A DNA stretch of 64,000 nucleotides from Streptomyces sp. NBC_01408 (GTDB taxonomy: Bacteria > Actinomycetota > Actinomycetes > Streptomycetales > Streptomycetaceae): NCBI RefSeq assembly GCF_026340255.1, contig NZ_JAPEPJ010000001.1, positions 4,557,501 through 4,621,500 on the forward strand. The letters run 5' to 3'. Every line of letters starts with the position of its first letter. Position 1 is the stretch's first letter. The notes beneath the pieces were generated by a model. The model was not told the DNA's origin. It searched no databases and saw only the letters and a program-made list of their open reading frames with translations. A program made the translations under genes and the position numbers. Positions 1 to 9,485 of this stretch are shown here, piece by piece.

Positions 1-1122
1 GGGCCGCGGATCACCGACCAGACTGCCCTCCGCGCGCACCATCTCCACCAGGCGCTCCCGGGCGGTGTGCGGGGTCGCGCCGGCGAGCTGCGCGTACGCC
101 GTCTTCGCGGCCTCGGACTCCAGCGCGGCCGGCGCTTCGCGCACGAAGCGGCCGTCGCGTCCGATCACCGAGCGGGTGGGAAGGTCGAGCTCGCGCCACC
201 ACACCACGTCGGTGGTATCGCCGAACGTACAGATCATGGCCGCCCCGGTGCCCTTCTCGGGGTCGGCCAGGCGGTGAGCCACCACCGGCACGTCGACGCC
301 GAAGACCGGAGTGCGCACGGTGGTACCGAAGAGCTTCTGATAGCGCTCGTCGTCCGGGTGCGCCACGACGGCCACGCACGCGGGCAGCAGCTCGGGCCGC
401 GTGGTGGCGATCTCCAGCGCCGCCCCCGCATCCGACCGGAACAGCAGGTGGTGGTAGGCGCTGGGCCGCTCGCGGTCCTCCAGCTCGGCCTGGGCTACAG
501 CGGTCTGGAACGTCACGTCCCACAGCGTCGGGGCCTCGGCCTGGTACGCCTCGCCCCGGGCGAGGTTGGCCAGGAAGGCTCGCTGCGAGATGGCGCGGGC
601 CCGGCTGTCGATGGTCTGGTAGGTGTGGTTCCAGTCGACGGACAGCCCCAGCCGGCGCCACAGGCTCTCGAAGACCTTCTCGTCCTCCACCGTGAGCCGC
701 TCGCACAGCTCGATGAAGTTGCGGCGGGACACGGGGATCTGCTGCTTGCCCGGGGACGAGGGGGGAGTGAAGTCCGGGTCGTACGGCAGCGAGGGGTCAC
801 ACCGGACGCCGAAGTAGTTCTGCACCCTACGTTCGGTAGGCAGGCCGTTGTCGTCCCAGCCCATCGGGTAGAAGACGGCCTTGCCGCGCATCCGGTGGAA
901 GCGGGCGAGTGCATCCGTCTGGGTGTATGAGAACACGTGTCCGACATGGAGGGAGCCGCTCACGGTGGGCGGCGGCGTGTCAATCGAGTACACCCGCTCC
1001 CGTGGCGCGGTGCGGTCGAATACGTATACGCCCTGCTCGTCCCAGGTCGGAGCCCATTTGGCCTCAAGGCCGTCGAGTGTGGGCTTGTCGGGTACGCCCT
1101 GGCGAGGAGATGCGGTCGTCAT
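1..1122 (-). CDS. valS: Valyl-tRNA synthetase, N-terminal part (runs off the window)
   Basis: Class I aminoacyl-tRNA synthetase that charges tRNA-Val in the cytoplasm. The 374 visible codons read from ATG at 1122 to the window edge without a stop. The N-terminus carries the PPPTVSGSLHVGH stretch, with the class I HIGH-type signature HVGH at residues 59-62. The start of the CP1 editing domain follows (TTRPE near residue 210). The KMSKS loop and anticodon domain lie outside the window. The tract after HVGH (YPMGWDDNGLPTERRVQN) differs from the YPxGxDHAGIATQ-like text of the usual bacterial ValS and is closer to the archaeal/rickettsial subclass. This may therefore be a second, divergent ValS, which is an inference. 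No strong Shine-Dalgarno precedes the ATG. Confidence 0.88.
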   Translation of the reverse strand, partial: MTTASPRQGVPDKPTLDGLEAKWAPTWDEQGVYVFDRTAPRERVYSIDTPPPTVSGSLHVGHVFSYTQTDALARFHRMRGKAVFYPMGWDDNGLPTERRVQNYFGVRCDPSLPYDPDFTPPSSPGKQQIPVSRRNFIELCERLTVEDEKVFESLWRRLGLSVDWNHTYQTIDSRARAISQRAFLANLARGEAYQAEAPTLWDVTFQTAVAQAELEDRERPSAYHHLLFRSDAGAALEIATTRPELLPACVAVVAHPDDERYQKLFGTTVRTPVFGVDVPVVAHRLADPEKGTGAAMICTFGDTTDVVWWRELDLPTRSVIGRDGRFVREAPAALESEAAKTAYAQLAGATPHTARERLVEMVRAEGSLVGDPRP

Positions 1123-1233
1123 GACGGTAGATGGTATCGGCCTTGGTGGTGTGGTAATTCCCTTACTATGTAGTCGAGTTCAGGCCATGTGTGACTATCT
1201 GATGAGCGCGGGGTGGAATCCGTGTCCAGACCG

Positions 1234-1902
1234 TCAGGACGGGTCTGCGGCCTCCCCGGCCACCAATCCGAACAGCGGCAGGCACGGGACCAGCCCCGTG
1301 ATCGCGGTCCCTTTCGCGAGAGCTGGCCGCCATAGACCCCGGGGGAGGCGAAGCCGCTGCAAGATCACGACCTCCCCGCGCACCACCCGCCGTTCGATTC
1401 CGTCCGGGACATATCCGAGCTTGCGGGATACGGCCAAAGACTGCGCGTTGTCGGCGAACGCCCCTGTCGTTGCCTCCTCGGCGCCCAGCCCGGCAAATGC
1501 CAGGTGGAGCACGGCAGCCCGCATCTCTGTGCCTATGCCCTGACTCTGATACGACAGCCCGAGCCAAGAAGCTGTGTTGACCTCTCGCACCAGCGCGAAG
1601 CGCTTGGCCGCCATGGCCTGCATGCCCACAGGCCGGCCACCGAGGAAGACGGCCAGATTGACGGACCAGTCCTCCGGCCTCCAGTTTCCGAGCCGCAGCC
1701 AGTGATGCTGGACCACGGCGCGAGCCCGTTCGGTCTCGGGCAGGTCGGTCCAGCCACTGCTGAACGGCATCTGGGACGGGTCGTGAACGCCGTCGCGTGC
1801 GAGATCGGCCAGTGCTGCCAGCTCGTCCGATTGCGGCAGGCGCAGCTCCAGGCGGGGCGTCGTCAGCCGCAGACCGAGCAGTGGCCAGTAGTCGATCAGC
1901 AC
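1234..1902 (-). CDS. GNAT-family N-acetyltransferase
   Basis: A 222-residue acetyl-CoA-dependent acyltransferase of the RimJ/RimL-like type. The opening LRLTTPRLELRLP is the usual first strand of this group. The acetyl-CoA pyrophosphate loop QSQGIG is at residues 119-124, followed by a helix and the typical AFADNAQSLAVSRKLGYV motif near 149-165. The substrate cannot be deduced. It lies between valS and the broken methyltransferase, reading the same way as valS with a 111-bp gap. The gene is slightly less GC-rich than those further right. Confidence 0.85.
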   Translation of the reverse strand: MLIDYWPLLGLRLTTPRLELRLPQSDELAALADLARDGVHDPSQMPFSSGWTDLPETERARAVVQHHWLRLGNWRPEDWSVNLAVFLGGRPVGMQAMAAKRFALVREVNTASWLGLSYQSQGIGTEMRAAVLHLAFAGLGAEEATTGAFADNAQSLAVSRKLGYVPDGIERRVVRGEVVILQRLRLPRGLWRPALAKGTAITGLVPCLPLFGLVAGEAADPS

Positions 1903-2067
1903 GATCCAGTTTGGTCACGGGAGCATGCGCCCGGCCACTCCGGTTAGACCCAATGGGGTGGAGCCTGTGCGCTCTTCTGCCCTTCGCCGTCCAGGCGGAC
2001 CTACAGCGGCGCCAGCGCCGGGTATCCGGGTGACGGGCTGCTTCGCTCGACCCTACTCTCGCCGGGT

Positions 2068-2873
2068 ATGACGACCATTGACCCACGGATCGCGGGCTTC
2101 TACACGGAGTACGACGAGGCGTCCCGGCTGCATTCCACAGCCACGGGCCGTCTGGAGTTCGAGCGGACCCAGGAGCTGTTACGTCGCTACCTGCCTCCAG
2201 CACCAGCTCGGGTGCTGGACGTGGGCGGTGGTCCGGGTACGCATGCCGCTTGGCTCACTGAAGAGGGATACGAGGTGCTCCTCCTGGACCCCGTGCCAAA
2301 GCACGTGGAGCAGGCACGTGAGCGCGCGCCGCGATGTGTTGCTCAGCTGGGGGATGCCCGCGACCTGGACGTGGCGGCCGGCACCTTCGACGCGGTGCTG
2401 CTGCTGGGCCCGCTGTACCACCTGGCGGAGCGCGCAGACCGGCTCGCGGCGCTGAGGGAGGCCCGCCGGGTCGCAGTACCAGGCGGCGTGGTGGCGGCCG
2501 CGGGCATCTCCCGATACTCCCTGGTGCAGGACTACACCGTGAGCGCCGGCCTGTCCCCGGAGCTGCTCGCCGGCGCGAGGTCACGGAGGTAGTCCGTACC
2601 GGCTCCTACGACGGCAGTAGGGGCTTCACAGTGGTGCATTTCCACACTGCTGCCGAGCTCGTGCAGGAGGCGGGCGAAGCAGGGCTCAACGGTGTGCGGC
2701 TGCACGGAATCGAGGGACCGGGGTGGGCGTACGTAGTGGCGGCCGGCCGTTGTGCCGGCCAGGAAGAGGCGGGAGGGCTAGTCACAGACGCGATCGCGAC
2801 GGCCCGCCTTGCGGACGAGCACGGCGTCTTTGCCGAGGCTTCGGCACACCTCCTTGTTGTCGGCACAGCATGA
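2068..2873 (+). pseudogene. Frameshifted class I SAM-dependent methyltransferase
   Basis: The first 174 codons (2068-2592) give a Rossmann methyltransferase with motif I VLDVGGGPG at residues 49-57 and an AVLLLGPLYHL motif near 110-120. The frame then stops at TAG 2590-2592. The rest of the family (EVTEVVRTGSYD, then HFHTAAELV and a C-terminus ending HLLVVGTA) continues in another frame to 2873. The break lies at about 2570-2590, consistent with a small deletion just before the RREVTE text. Intact homologues of this kind are about 270 residues. It could be a sequencing error, but the next 5 kb holds several more frameshifts, so real decay is favoured. Confidence 0.75.
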
Positions 2874-3201
2874 GGTACCAGCATCGCTCGGGTGACTCCT
2901 CCGCTGGGGACGGTACGAGATAGACGGAGGAGCGCGGGGATCGCTTGGCGGGCGAGCCCTCGCTGCTCTCAGACCATCGCCTGCTACGCATCGATGAGTG
3001 GGCGCACGGAGTGGAAGCGGCTCTCGGGAAGTTCGGCTGTCGCCTTCCCGACAACGGCTACTGAATCTTGATTGGGCAGTCGGTGCCCGAGGTCTCACGC
3101 GGTGGGTTCAAGTCCCATGGTCTGTCCCCCATCGGCCTGGCCATGCTCGCCGTCCGCTACCGCGTTAAACGCTGACGATCATCCTGCCCCATCGTGGGTC
3201 G
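2874..3201. other. Gene-free stretch at the left edge of the decayed island
   Basis: No intact gene is seen. An open tail of about 46 codons (2924-3064, frame ending TGA 3062-3064, text DRLAGEPSLLSDHRLLRIDE then more) looks like the C-terminal remnant of a lost protein but cannot be named. A tRNA T-arm-like sequence follows at 3102-3118. Composition is more mixed than in the chromosomal genes to the right. Confidence 0.5.
3102..3118 (+). other. tRNA T-arm-like remnant
   Basis: A 5-bp stem (GTGGG with CCCAT, including one G-T pair) encloses the canonical 7-base T-loop TTCAAGT. No matching acceptor, D or anticodon arms could be built around it, so it is not an intact tRNA gene. Elements with pSAM2-like integrases commonly insert at the 3' end of a tRNA gene, so this may be the trace of an attachment site. 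The base pairing is seen; the attachment role is inference. Confidence 0.35.
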
Positions 3202-4218
3202 TCAAACCGCAAGGCGGGCTACGATCTCGTCTAGGTCCGCGTTCTTGCTGCGGATGAGATCGTCCGCCGCTGCTTTGAGCACCCCCAGTCGCTGGCTTGA
3301 CGGATCGTCCATTGCGCCCGCGACGCGATTGTCGACGACCTGCAGTCGTCGATAGTTCTGTACCGGGACTGCCCGGCTAGCGAGCAGTTCGCCTGCGACT
3401 ACGCTCGTGGCGGTTTTCACGATGTCGCCGGCCGATCCGATCCACGAGTTGGTGCCTTCGAAGGCCGCACCCGCTGGCGCCATGCCGGTGCCGAGGGAGA
3501 CGAGGAATACAGACTGGCCGGTCAGATTCTTTTCGCTGGTCAGAATGAGTGATTCTGAGACAGCAACGCCGGACGGGTTGTTTGCCCACACGCCGCCGTC
3601 GACGAAAAGGCACCTCCTTCCTGCCCAGTCGGTCTCGAGAGGCGGGAAGTAAGTCGGCGCGGCGGACGTTGCGCGGGCGACGTCGCGTAGCGGCAGATCA
3701 CAATTCGCGTCGGCGAGTGCGTCGCGGCGGCTGAACACGACTGGCATAGCAACAAGTCCGTCGAAACTAGTGATTGCGAGGTCCATCGCTGCTTGCGAAA
3801 GCCTCACATCCCCCAGGACATCGCGGAGGACTCCTTCGAGTCCGTCAGGACGGTGTCGCGCATTCCCGCCGTATGCGGGGTTTCCACCGAACGGACTGCC
3901 TATCCGCCGAGCTGCGCCTCCCATGCGCTCGCTGAAAGTGCCTCCGGAGCCTAGGAGGCGGGTCTTCCACGCTGGCTCCTCGGTGCCGCCAAAGATGCGA
4001 CGACCGTATGTCGGATAGAAGTCGGCCAGACTCTGCGCGCTCAGCCCTGCTGCCAATCCAATGCCGATGATGCCGCCAGTTGACGTTCCGACGACGAGAT
4101 CGAAGAGCTTCGCGGCGGGCACGGAAGCGCGCCGCTCGATCTCCGCCAGAAGTAATGCCGGAAGATACCCGCGCACGCCACCACCGTCGATGGACAGGAC
4201 TCGAACCGGTCTAGTCAC
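3202..4218 (-). CDS. Patatin-like phospholipase (CapV-like)
   Basis: A 338-residue lipid acyl hydrolase. It shows the oxyanion loop DGGGVRG (residues 11-17), the nucleophile elbow GTSTGG with Ser46 (44-49) and the catalytic Asp motif DGG (Asp207). These are the full Ser-Asp dyad of active patatins. There is no signal peptide or membrane segment, so it should be cytoplasmic. Stand-alone bacterial patatins of this size include the CBASS effector CapV, but no cyclic-nucleotide synthase, HORMA/TRIP13 or other CBASS partner is in the flanks. The neighbours are broken genes and the codon use is less GC-biased than the chromosomal genes, suggesting acquisition with the island. Its reading frame is intact although the neighbours have decayed. 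Confidence 0.85.
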   Translation of the reverse strand: MTRPVRVLSIDGGGVRGYLPALLLAEIERRASVPAAKLFDLVVGTSTGGIIGIGLAAGLSAQSLADFYPTYGRRIFGGTEEPAWKTRLLGSGGTFSERMGGAARRIGSPFGGNPAYGGNARHRPDGLEGVLRDVLGDVRLSQAAMDLAITSFDGLVAMPVVFSRRDALADANCDLPLRDVARATSAAPTYFPPLETDWAGRRCLFVDGGVWANNPSGVAVSESLILTSEKNLTGQSVFLVSLGTGMAPAGAAFEGTNSWIGSAGDIVKTATSVVAGELLASRAVPVQNYRRLQVVDNRVAGAMDDPSSQRLGVLKAAADDLIRSKNADLDEIVARLAV

Positions 4219-4742
4219 GTCGAAATCTGATCAGAACGGATCTCGAATTGCAATCCCCGGCTCCGCCTGTGGCGCGCTGATCCCTCTGGCGGGCTACTCC
4301 AGATTGGGCTCGGTGGCCGTGCAGTTCAGGTAGCGGTTGGGCGGCGCGGTGACGACCGCGTCCTTCGGTTTCGCCAATCGACCAGGGGTCCGGCCAGATC
4401 GGTGACTTTGGCTGGGTCAGCGAGCTCCTACAAGGCTGACTTGAGCTGCTGCTGTATCCAGTGCTGGTAGGCGCCCTCGCGGAAGCCGAACATCATCACG
4501 TCGATGGAGCCACCCACAGGCCCTCGAGAACCCCGGTGAAGCGCTTACTCCGACGGCGCGCTGGACCCTGTCGCCACCGGGAAGACCGTCGCTGAGTATG
4601 TCGGTCTCCTCGAGCATGCCGAGTTGGCGGTGCAGCCCGGCGCTCGGGCACTTTCCTCGCTCGACACTGAAGGACCTGCCCTGAGTCGAGGTGGTTTCCA
4701 CGCGCCCGCCGGGGAAACCACCTCGCGCTCGACTGCGGAGCC
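4219..4742. other. Degenerate gene-free stretch
   Basis: No intact coding frame of believable codon use is present. On the minus strand there are short protein-like scraps in different frames: one ending TAPPNRYLNCTATEPNLE before TAG near 4294-4296, and one with GGSIDVMMFGFREGAYQHW between about 4430 and 4510. These look like C-terminal remnants of lost genes, but no family was recognised. Confidence 0.4.
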
Positions 4743-5168
4743 CTACGTCATGCACCAGCCGGAATCGCAGTTTCCGTCGCCAGGGTCGTCATCGTGTGCT
4801 CTCGGGATGGCGCTTCCCAGAGGGATCCCATATCTCGTGAGGTAGACGTCATCGCGGCCCAGTGCGGCGCGACGAGAGTTAATGAACCTCTCCAGCTCTT
4901 CCGACTTACTGAAGAGCGCAGGCTCAGTTTGGCGCTGCCTCCGCCATTCGTCGGCGGTGTGAAATGGGCAGAAGAAGCACGAGCTCTCGCTACGTGCCAG
5001 CGCCTCGCCGAGCGAGTCACACGCGGTGGCGCCAGCTGCCTTCGCGCGCCGGTGGGTTGTCACGCTGCGGCCATCTGGCACCCACAGGACCTCGTGGCCT
5101 GCCGCGACGGCCTGGGCGGCGACGGCCGCGCCCATGGCGCCTGGATGCAAGAGAGTCACGGTCGTCAC
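4743..5168 (-). pseudogene. Chimeric remnant: NAD-binding N-terminus joined to PAPS-reductase-like C-terminus
   Basis: The frame is open for 141 codons but the protein looks like two unrelated pieces. Residues 1-62 form the start of a 6-phosphogluconate/hydroxyisobutyrate-dehydrogenase-type Rossmann fold (TLLHPGAMGAAVAAQAVAAG). From about residue 64 the text CFFCPFHTADEWRRQRQ, then LTRYGIPLGSAIP and a terminal CDSGWCMT, resembles the C-terminal end of the PP-loop PAPS-reductase-like proteins found on actinobacterial mobile DNA, with Cys pairs that could bind metal. Neither half has its full domain: the dehydrogenase lacks its C-domain and the other lacks its PP-loop. An in-frame deletion fusing two genes is the simplest explanation. 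Expression of the fusion is possible but unproven. Confidence 0.55.
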
Positions 5169-5541
5169 TGGTTGCCTCCTGGCGGGAGCTGAGCGGGCAA
5201 GCGTTCCTGATGAGCAATGATCACCGCACGAAGCTGATCACGCTCTGGCGGTGCGGAGTGAACATCTCCACCGCTGCGCCGGGGCGGGCCTCGGCGTCGC
5301 TGAGGTGCTGGGTGCCGGCTGCTGCGGAGAGGGTGTCCGATGCCCTTCTGCTCATTCACTGGGGGGAGCTCCGAGAGGCACCTCCGGGCCGGGATCGCTC
5401 ACGGCAGACAGGAAAACCCCTGACACGACTGGAGTAGCTCGCAGGGGCATGTCAACGTACAACTTCCCTGATCAGACAGGGTTCCGTGGGATCCGCGTTC
5501 CATGCCGCCCCGGCGCTACCCGAGGAGAACACCTGTCCAAG
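5169..5541. other. Gene-free stretch inside the island
   Basis: No convincing coding frame, RNA gene or long repeat was recognised. Open frames here change frame without protein-like content. Confidence 0.35.
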
Positions 5542-5732
5542 ATGCTGGTTCGCTCGCTCCGCTTCACGGCCCCGGTCCTTTTCATCCTCGGCGTCCTGAA
5601 CGCCGCCACAGCCCAGATGGGGGAGTTCGAGGAGCCCTGGCTACCGCCATCTGTCTCTACGTGTGCGCCGCCGGCCTCTTCGCCGGGGACCAGCTCCAGC
5701 GAAGCCGTGAGGTTGCGGGTGCAGTGGCGTGA
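5542..5732 (+). pseudogene. Broken small membrane protein
   Basis: ATG 5542 opens MLVRSLRFTAPVLFILGVLN, a membrane segment. The apparent second segment (LATAICLYVCAAGLFAGDQL) follows in another frame after about 5635 and ends at TGA 5730-5732. Joined, they would make a roughly 65-residue protein with two membrane helices. The switch fits loss of one base (or gain of two) near 5630-5640. The family is not recognised. Confidence 0.4.
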
Positions 5733-5990
5733 GCGCTCTATCCGGATCTCTTCGTTGGGGACCGGTTCCAGCGTGAACTGCGCGGCGATCGGTACGTCCT
5801 CGCGAACATGGCCGCGCACCCGAAGGCCTCCGCGGTGGGCGTTGCCCGAGGCCTTGAGGTTTCCTCGCGCAGGGTCGAACCAAGCCTGGAGCGCTTTGTA
5901 GCCGACGGCTCATGGTGCACGCCGGGCGCGACGCAACGGTCCGCATCTGCAGGCTTTCCTGTGATCCGCAGCCATCGGCGGCGCGCAATA
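5733..5990 (+). pseudogene. Broken winged-helix DNA-binding protein fragment
   Basis: Directly after the preceding stop the same frame reads ALYPDLFVGDRFQRELRGDR, then VLANMAAHPKASAVGVARGL and SSRRVEPSLERFVADGS, a pattern typical of a winged helix-turn-helix (helix, turn, recognition helix, VADGS wing). The expected continuation MVHAGRDATVRICRLS is in the next frame from about 5911, so the gene is frameshifted. No start codon with a ribosome site is evident. It is probably the remnant of a regulator carried by the element. Confidence 0.4.
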
Positions 5991-6168
5991 TAGCGGGCGA
6001 TCCCCGGTTTCCGAAACCGGGGATCGTCCGGACCATTGTCTTCGTTCACATGTCGCTGTGCTTGGCGGTGGAGCGATACGAACGCAAAAGTCCATTTGCT
6101 GCGCGGAGTGGCAAGCAACGTCTGTCCCACTTGCGCGGCACGTTGTGCATCTATGTGAGGAGAAGGAA

Positions 6169-6366
6169 ATGGCTCGACCGCCTGCCTTGAAGCTTGCGGA
6201 GGTTCTGGCGGAGATCCGCATGAGTCCGTCGGCGTTCTACCGTATGCGCGCGCGAGGGCAGGCGCCCCGGATGACCAAACTGCCAAACGGCGAACTCAGG
6301 TGCCGTCGTTCCGATCTGGATGCCTGGTGGGATGCTTGCGAGAAGGACTTTGACACTTGGCGCTGA
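6169..6366 (+). CDS. xis: Excisionase / helix-turn-helix DNA-binding protein of the integrated element
   Basis: A 65-residue protein (MARPPALKLAEVLAEIRMSP and onward, ending FDTWR). The text SAFYRMRARGQAPRMTKLPN is the wing and recognition region of the MerR-like HTH_17/excisionase fold. ATG 6169 is preceded by AGGAGAAGGA, a strong ribosome site. The last bases overlap the TTG start of the integrase at 6357, the usual xis-int arrangement of pSAM2-type elements, where Xis directs excision. The frame is intact, unlike the integrase. Confidence 0.75.
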   Translation: MARPPALKLAEVLAEIRMSPSAFYRMRARGQAPRMTKLPNGELRCRRSDLDAWWDACEKDFDTWR

Positions 6367-7747
6367 GTTACAACGTTCGCTTCTGGGAAATACGCGAGCG
6401 TGCTGGGCGGCGAAAGCCATTTATGGTCCGCTGGACGGTCAGTGGGCTCGAAAAGTCGGAATCGTTCATGACCGTCGGTCTCGCGGACAGTCGACGTTCC
6501 AAGCTGATGACCGCGGCCCGGGACGGGGAGCCGTTTGACGAGGAGACGGGTCTTCCGGCATCCGAGTTGCGGTCCCTGAAGCAGGAACGACATGGTACGA
6601 CCTGGCCCACGAATATATTGATGATCGATGGGCGCGCACGCCGGGCAATACGCGCCGCACCCTCGCTGATGCGTTTGCCACCATCACCCCCGCGTTGGTT
6701 CGGCCAGGTGCAACGTATGCGGAGCCGCGTGTCCTGCGACGGGCTCTGCACTCGTGGGCCTTCAACAAGAATGCCTGGGAGCAAGAGCCTGCCGATGACT
6801 GGCAGCACGCACTCGACTGGATCAAACGCAATTCCCTCCCCGTCAGCTCCCTGGCGGAGGCGGATGTATTGCGGCGCGCTGGACGCATTGTGTCGCAAGC
6901 TCGACGGCAAGCAGGCTTCGGCGAAGACCGCGCGGCGTAAGCGGGCAGCGTTCAACGAGGCCTTGAACACGGCGGTGGAGAAAGGGTACTTCGCTGACAA
7001 CCCGCTGAACGGGATCAGGTGGAACCCGCCGACTGTCAACGACGAGGTGGACCCGGCCGCCGTGCCCAACCCCCTCCAGGTGGCACGGCTGCTGGCCGCA
7101 GTTGGGCAGCAGCGCGGGCGCGGCCCGCACCTCGAGGCGTTCTTCGGTTGCATGTACTACGCCGCGATGCGGCCGGCAGAGGTGATTCACCTCCGCATCG
7201 AGCAATGCCATCTGCCCCAGACGGGATGGGGGCTGCTCAACCTGTCCGGCGGTGTCGTCGCCGCGGGCAAAGACTGGACGGACGACGGCGAGGTGTATGA
7301 AGTGCACTCGCTCAAGCGCCGTGCCGCTACGGCGACGCGCCCTGTGCCCATCCCGCCCCAGTTCGTGAGCATGCTTCGCGCGCACATCGACCGTTTCGGC
7401 GTTGCCCCGGACGGGCGTCTGTTCCGGAATCAGGCGGGCAACTACGTAGAGGCAGGGGGTACGGCATCACGTGGTCGAGGGCAAGGAAGTACGTCCTGAC
7501 CCGGACGGAACTCGCCATGGGTCTGGCCAAGCGGCCCTACGACCTCCGGCATGCCGGGATCTCGTTCCGGCTGCACTCCGGGGTTGACCCCGCCGAGTGT
7601 GCACGGCGGGCCGGGCACACCATCCATGTCCTGTTCAAGCACTACGCCAAATTCCTGGACGGTGTGCAGGAGCAGGCCAACCGTCTCATCGAGCAATCGA
7701 TGGAGGAGTGGAACCGCGTCAGCCGGGGCGCGGGACCTGCGAGGTGA
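6357..7747 (+). pseudogene. int: Tyrosine recombinase (integrase) with three frameshifts
   Basis: Pieces of one integrase of about 460 residues lie in order in alternating frames. From TTG 6357 (MALSYNVRFWEIRERAGRRK) the frame runs to about 6575. WYDLAHEYIDDRWARTPGNT follows in the next frame to about 6875. ALDALCRKLDGKQASAKTAR then runs to about 7460 and includes the first catalytic-Arg box YAAMRPAEVIHLR. Finally AMGLAKRPYDLRHAGISFRL runs to TGA at 7747, with the HxxR box (DLRHAGIS) and the nucleophile Tyr in FKHYAKFLDG. The breaks fit a 1-base loss near 6575, a GC-dinucleotide loss near 6875 and a missing G in a G-run near 7457. All catalytic boxes remain, but no single frame encodes them. 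Confidence 0.85.
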
Positions 7748-7858
7748 GACCGGTTTGGTCCGTGACTGGTCCGGAAGCGCTGGTCAGGAGCGGGATAGGG
7801 GTGGGAGGAACTGGGAGGAATAGAGTAAATCGCTTCTCGCTTCGAGCGAGTCGAGCCG

Positions 7859-7898
7859 AAGGCGCCTGACGGGTAAAAGCCCAGGTCAGGCGCCTTTT
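7859..7898. terminator. Strong terminator hairpin
   Basis: A perfect 12-bp stem AAGGCGCCTGAC (7859-7870) pairs with GTCAGGCGCCTT (7885-7896), with an inner GGG/CCC extension, and is followed by a T run to 7898. It sits 10 bp beyond the aldehyde dehydrogenase stop codon (minus strand) and 111 bp after the integrase remnant, so it can end transcripts from both sides. Confidence 0.85.
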
Positions 7899-7907
7899 CT
7901 CGTGCCT

Positions 7908-9431
<1,524 letters not shown>

Positions 9432-9485
9432 GGTGTCCTCCCCTTGCCGGGCGCCGGCCACTGCCGGACGGCGCTCGGCAGGAGG

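Larger units (their letters stand above)
3085..7747. mobile_element. Degraded integrative element (AICE/pSAM2-like remnant), ends uncertain
   Basis: The stretch combines a tRNA T-arm remnant, an orphan patatin, fused and frameshifted gene pieces, and an xis-int pair at the right end. Replication and transfer genes of an actinomycete integrative element (repSA-like, traSA/FtsK-like) are absent, so it cannot be mobile by itself. Composition is less GC-rich than the flanks. No direct repeat pair that could be attL/attR was recognised, so the coordinates are only the outermost element-like signals. Confidence 0.5.

Noticed and set aside
3085..3135. Complete tRNA gene
   Set aside because: Only the T-arm can be formed; no acceptor, D or anticodon arm pairs.
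3202..4218. CBASS defence operon
   Set aside because: No cyclic-nucleotide synthase or accessory gene lies beside the patatin, so only the effector-like protein is claimed.
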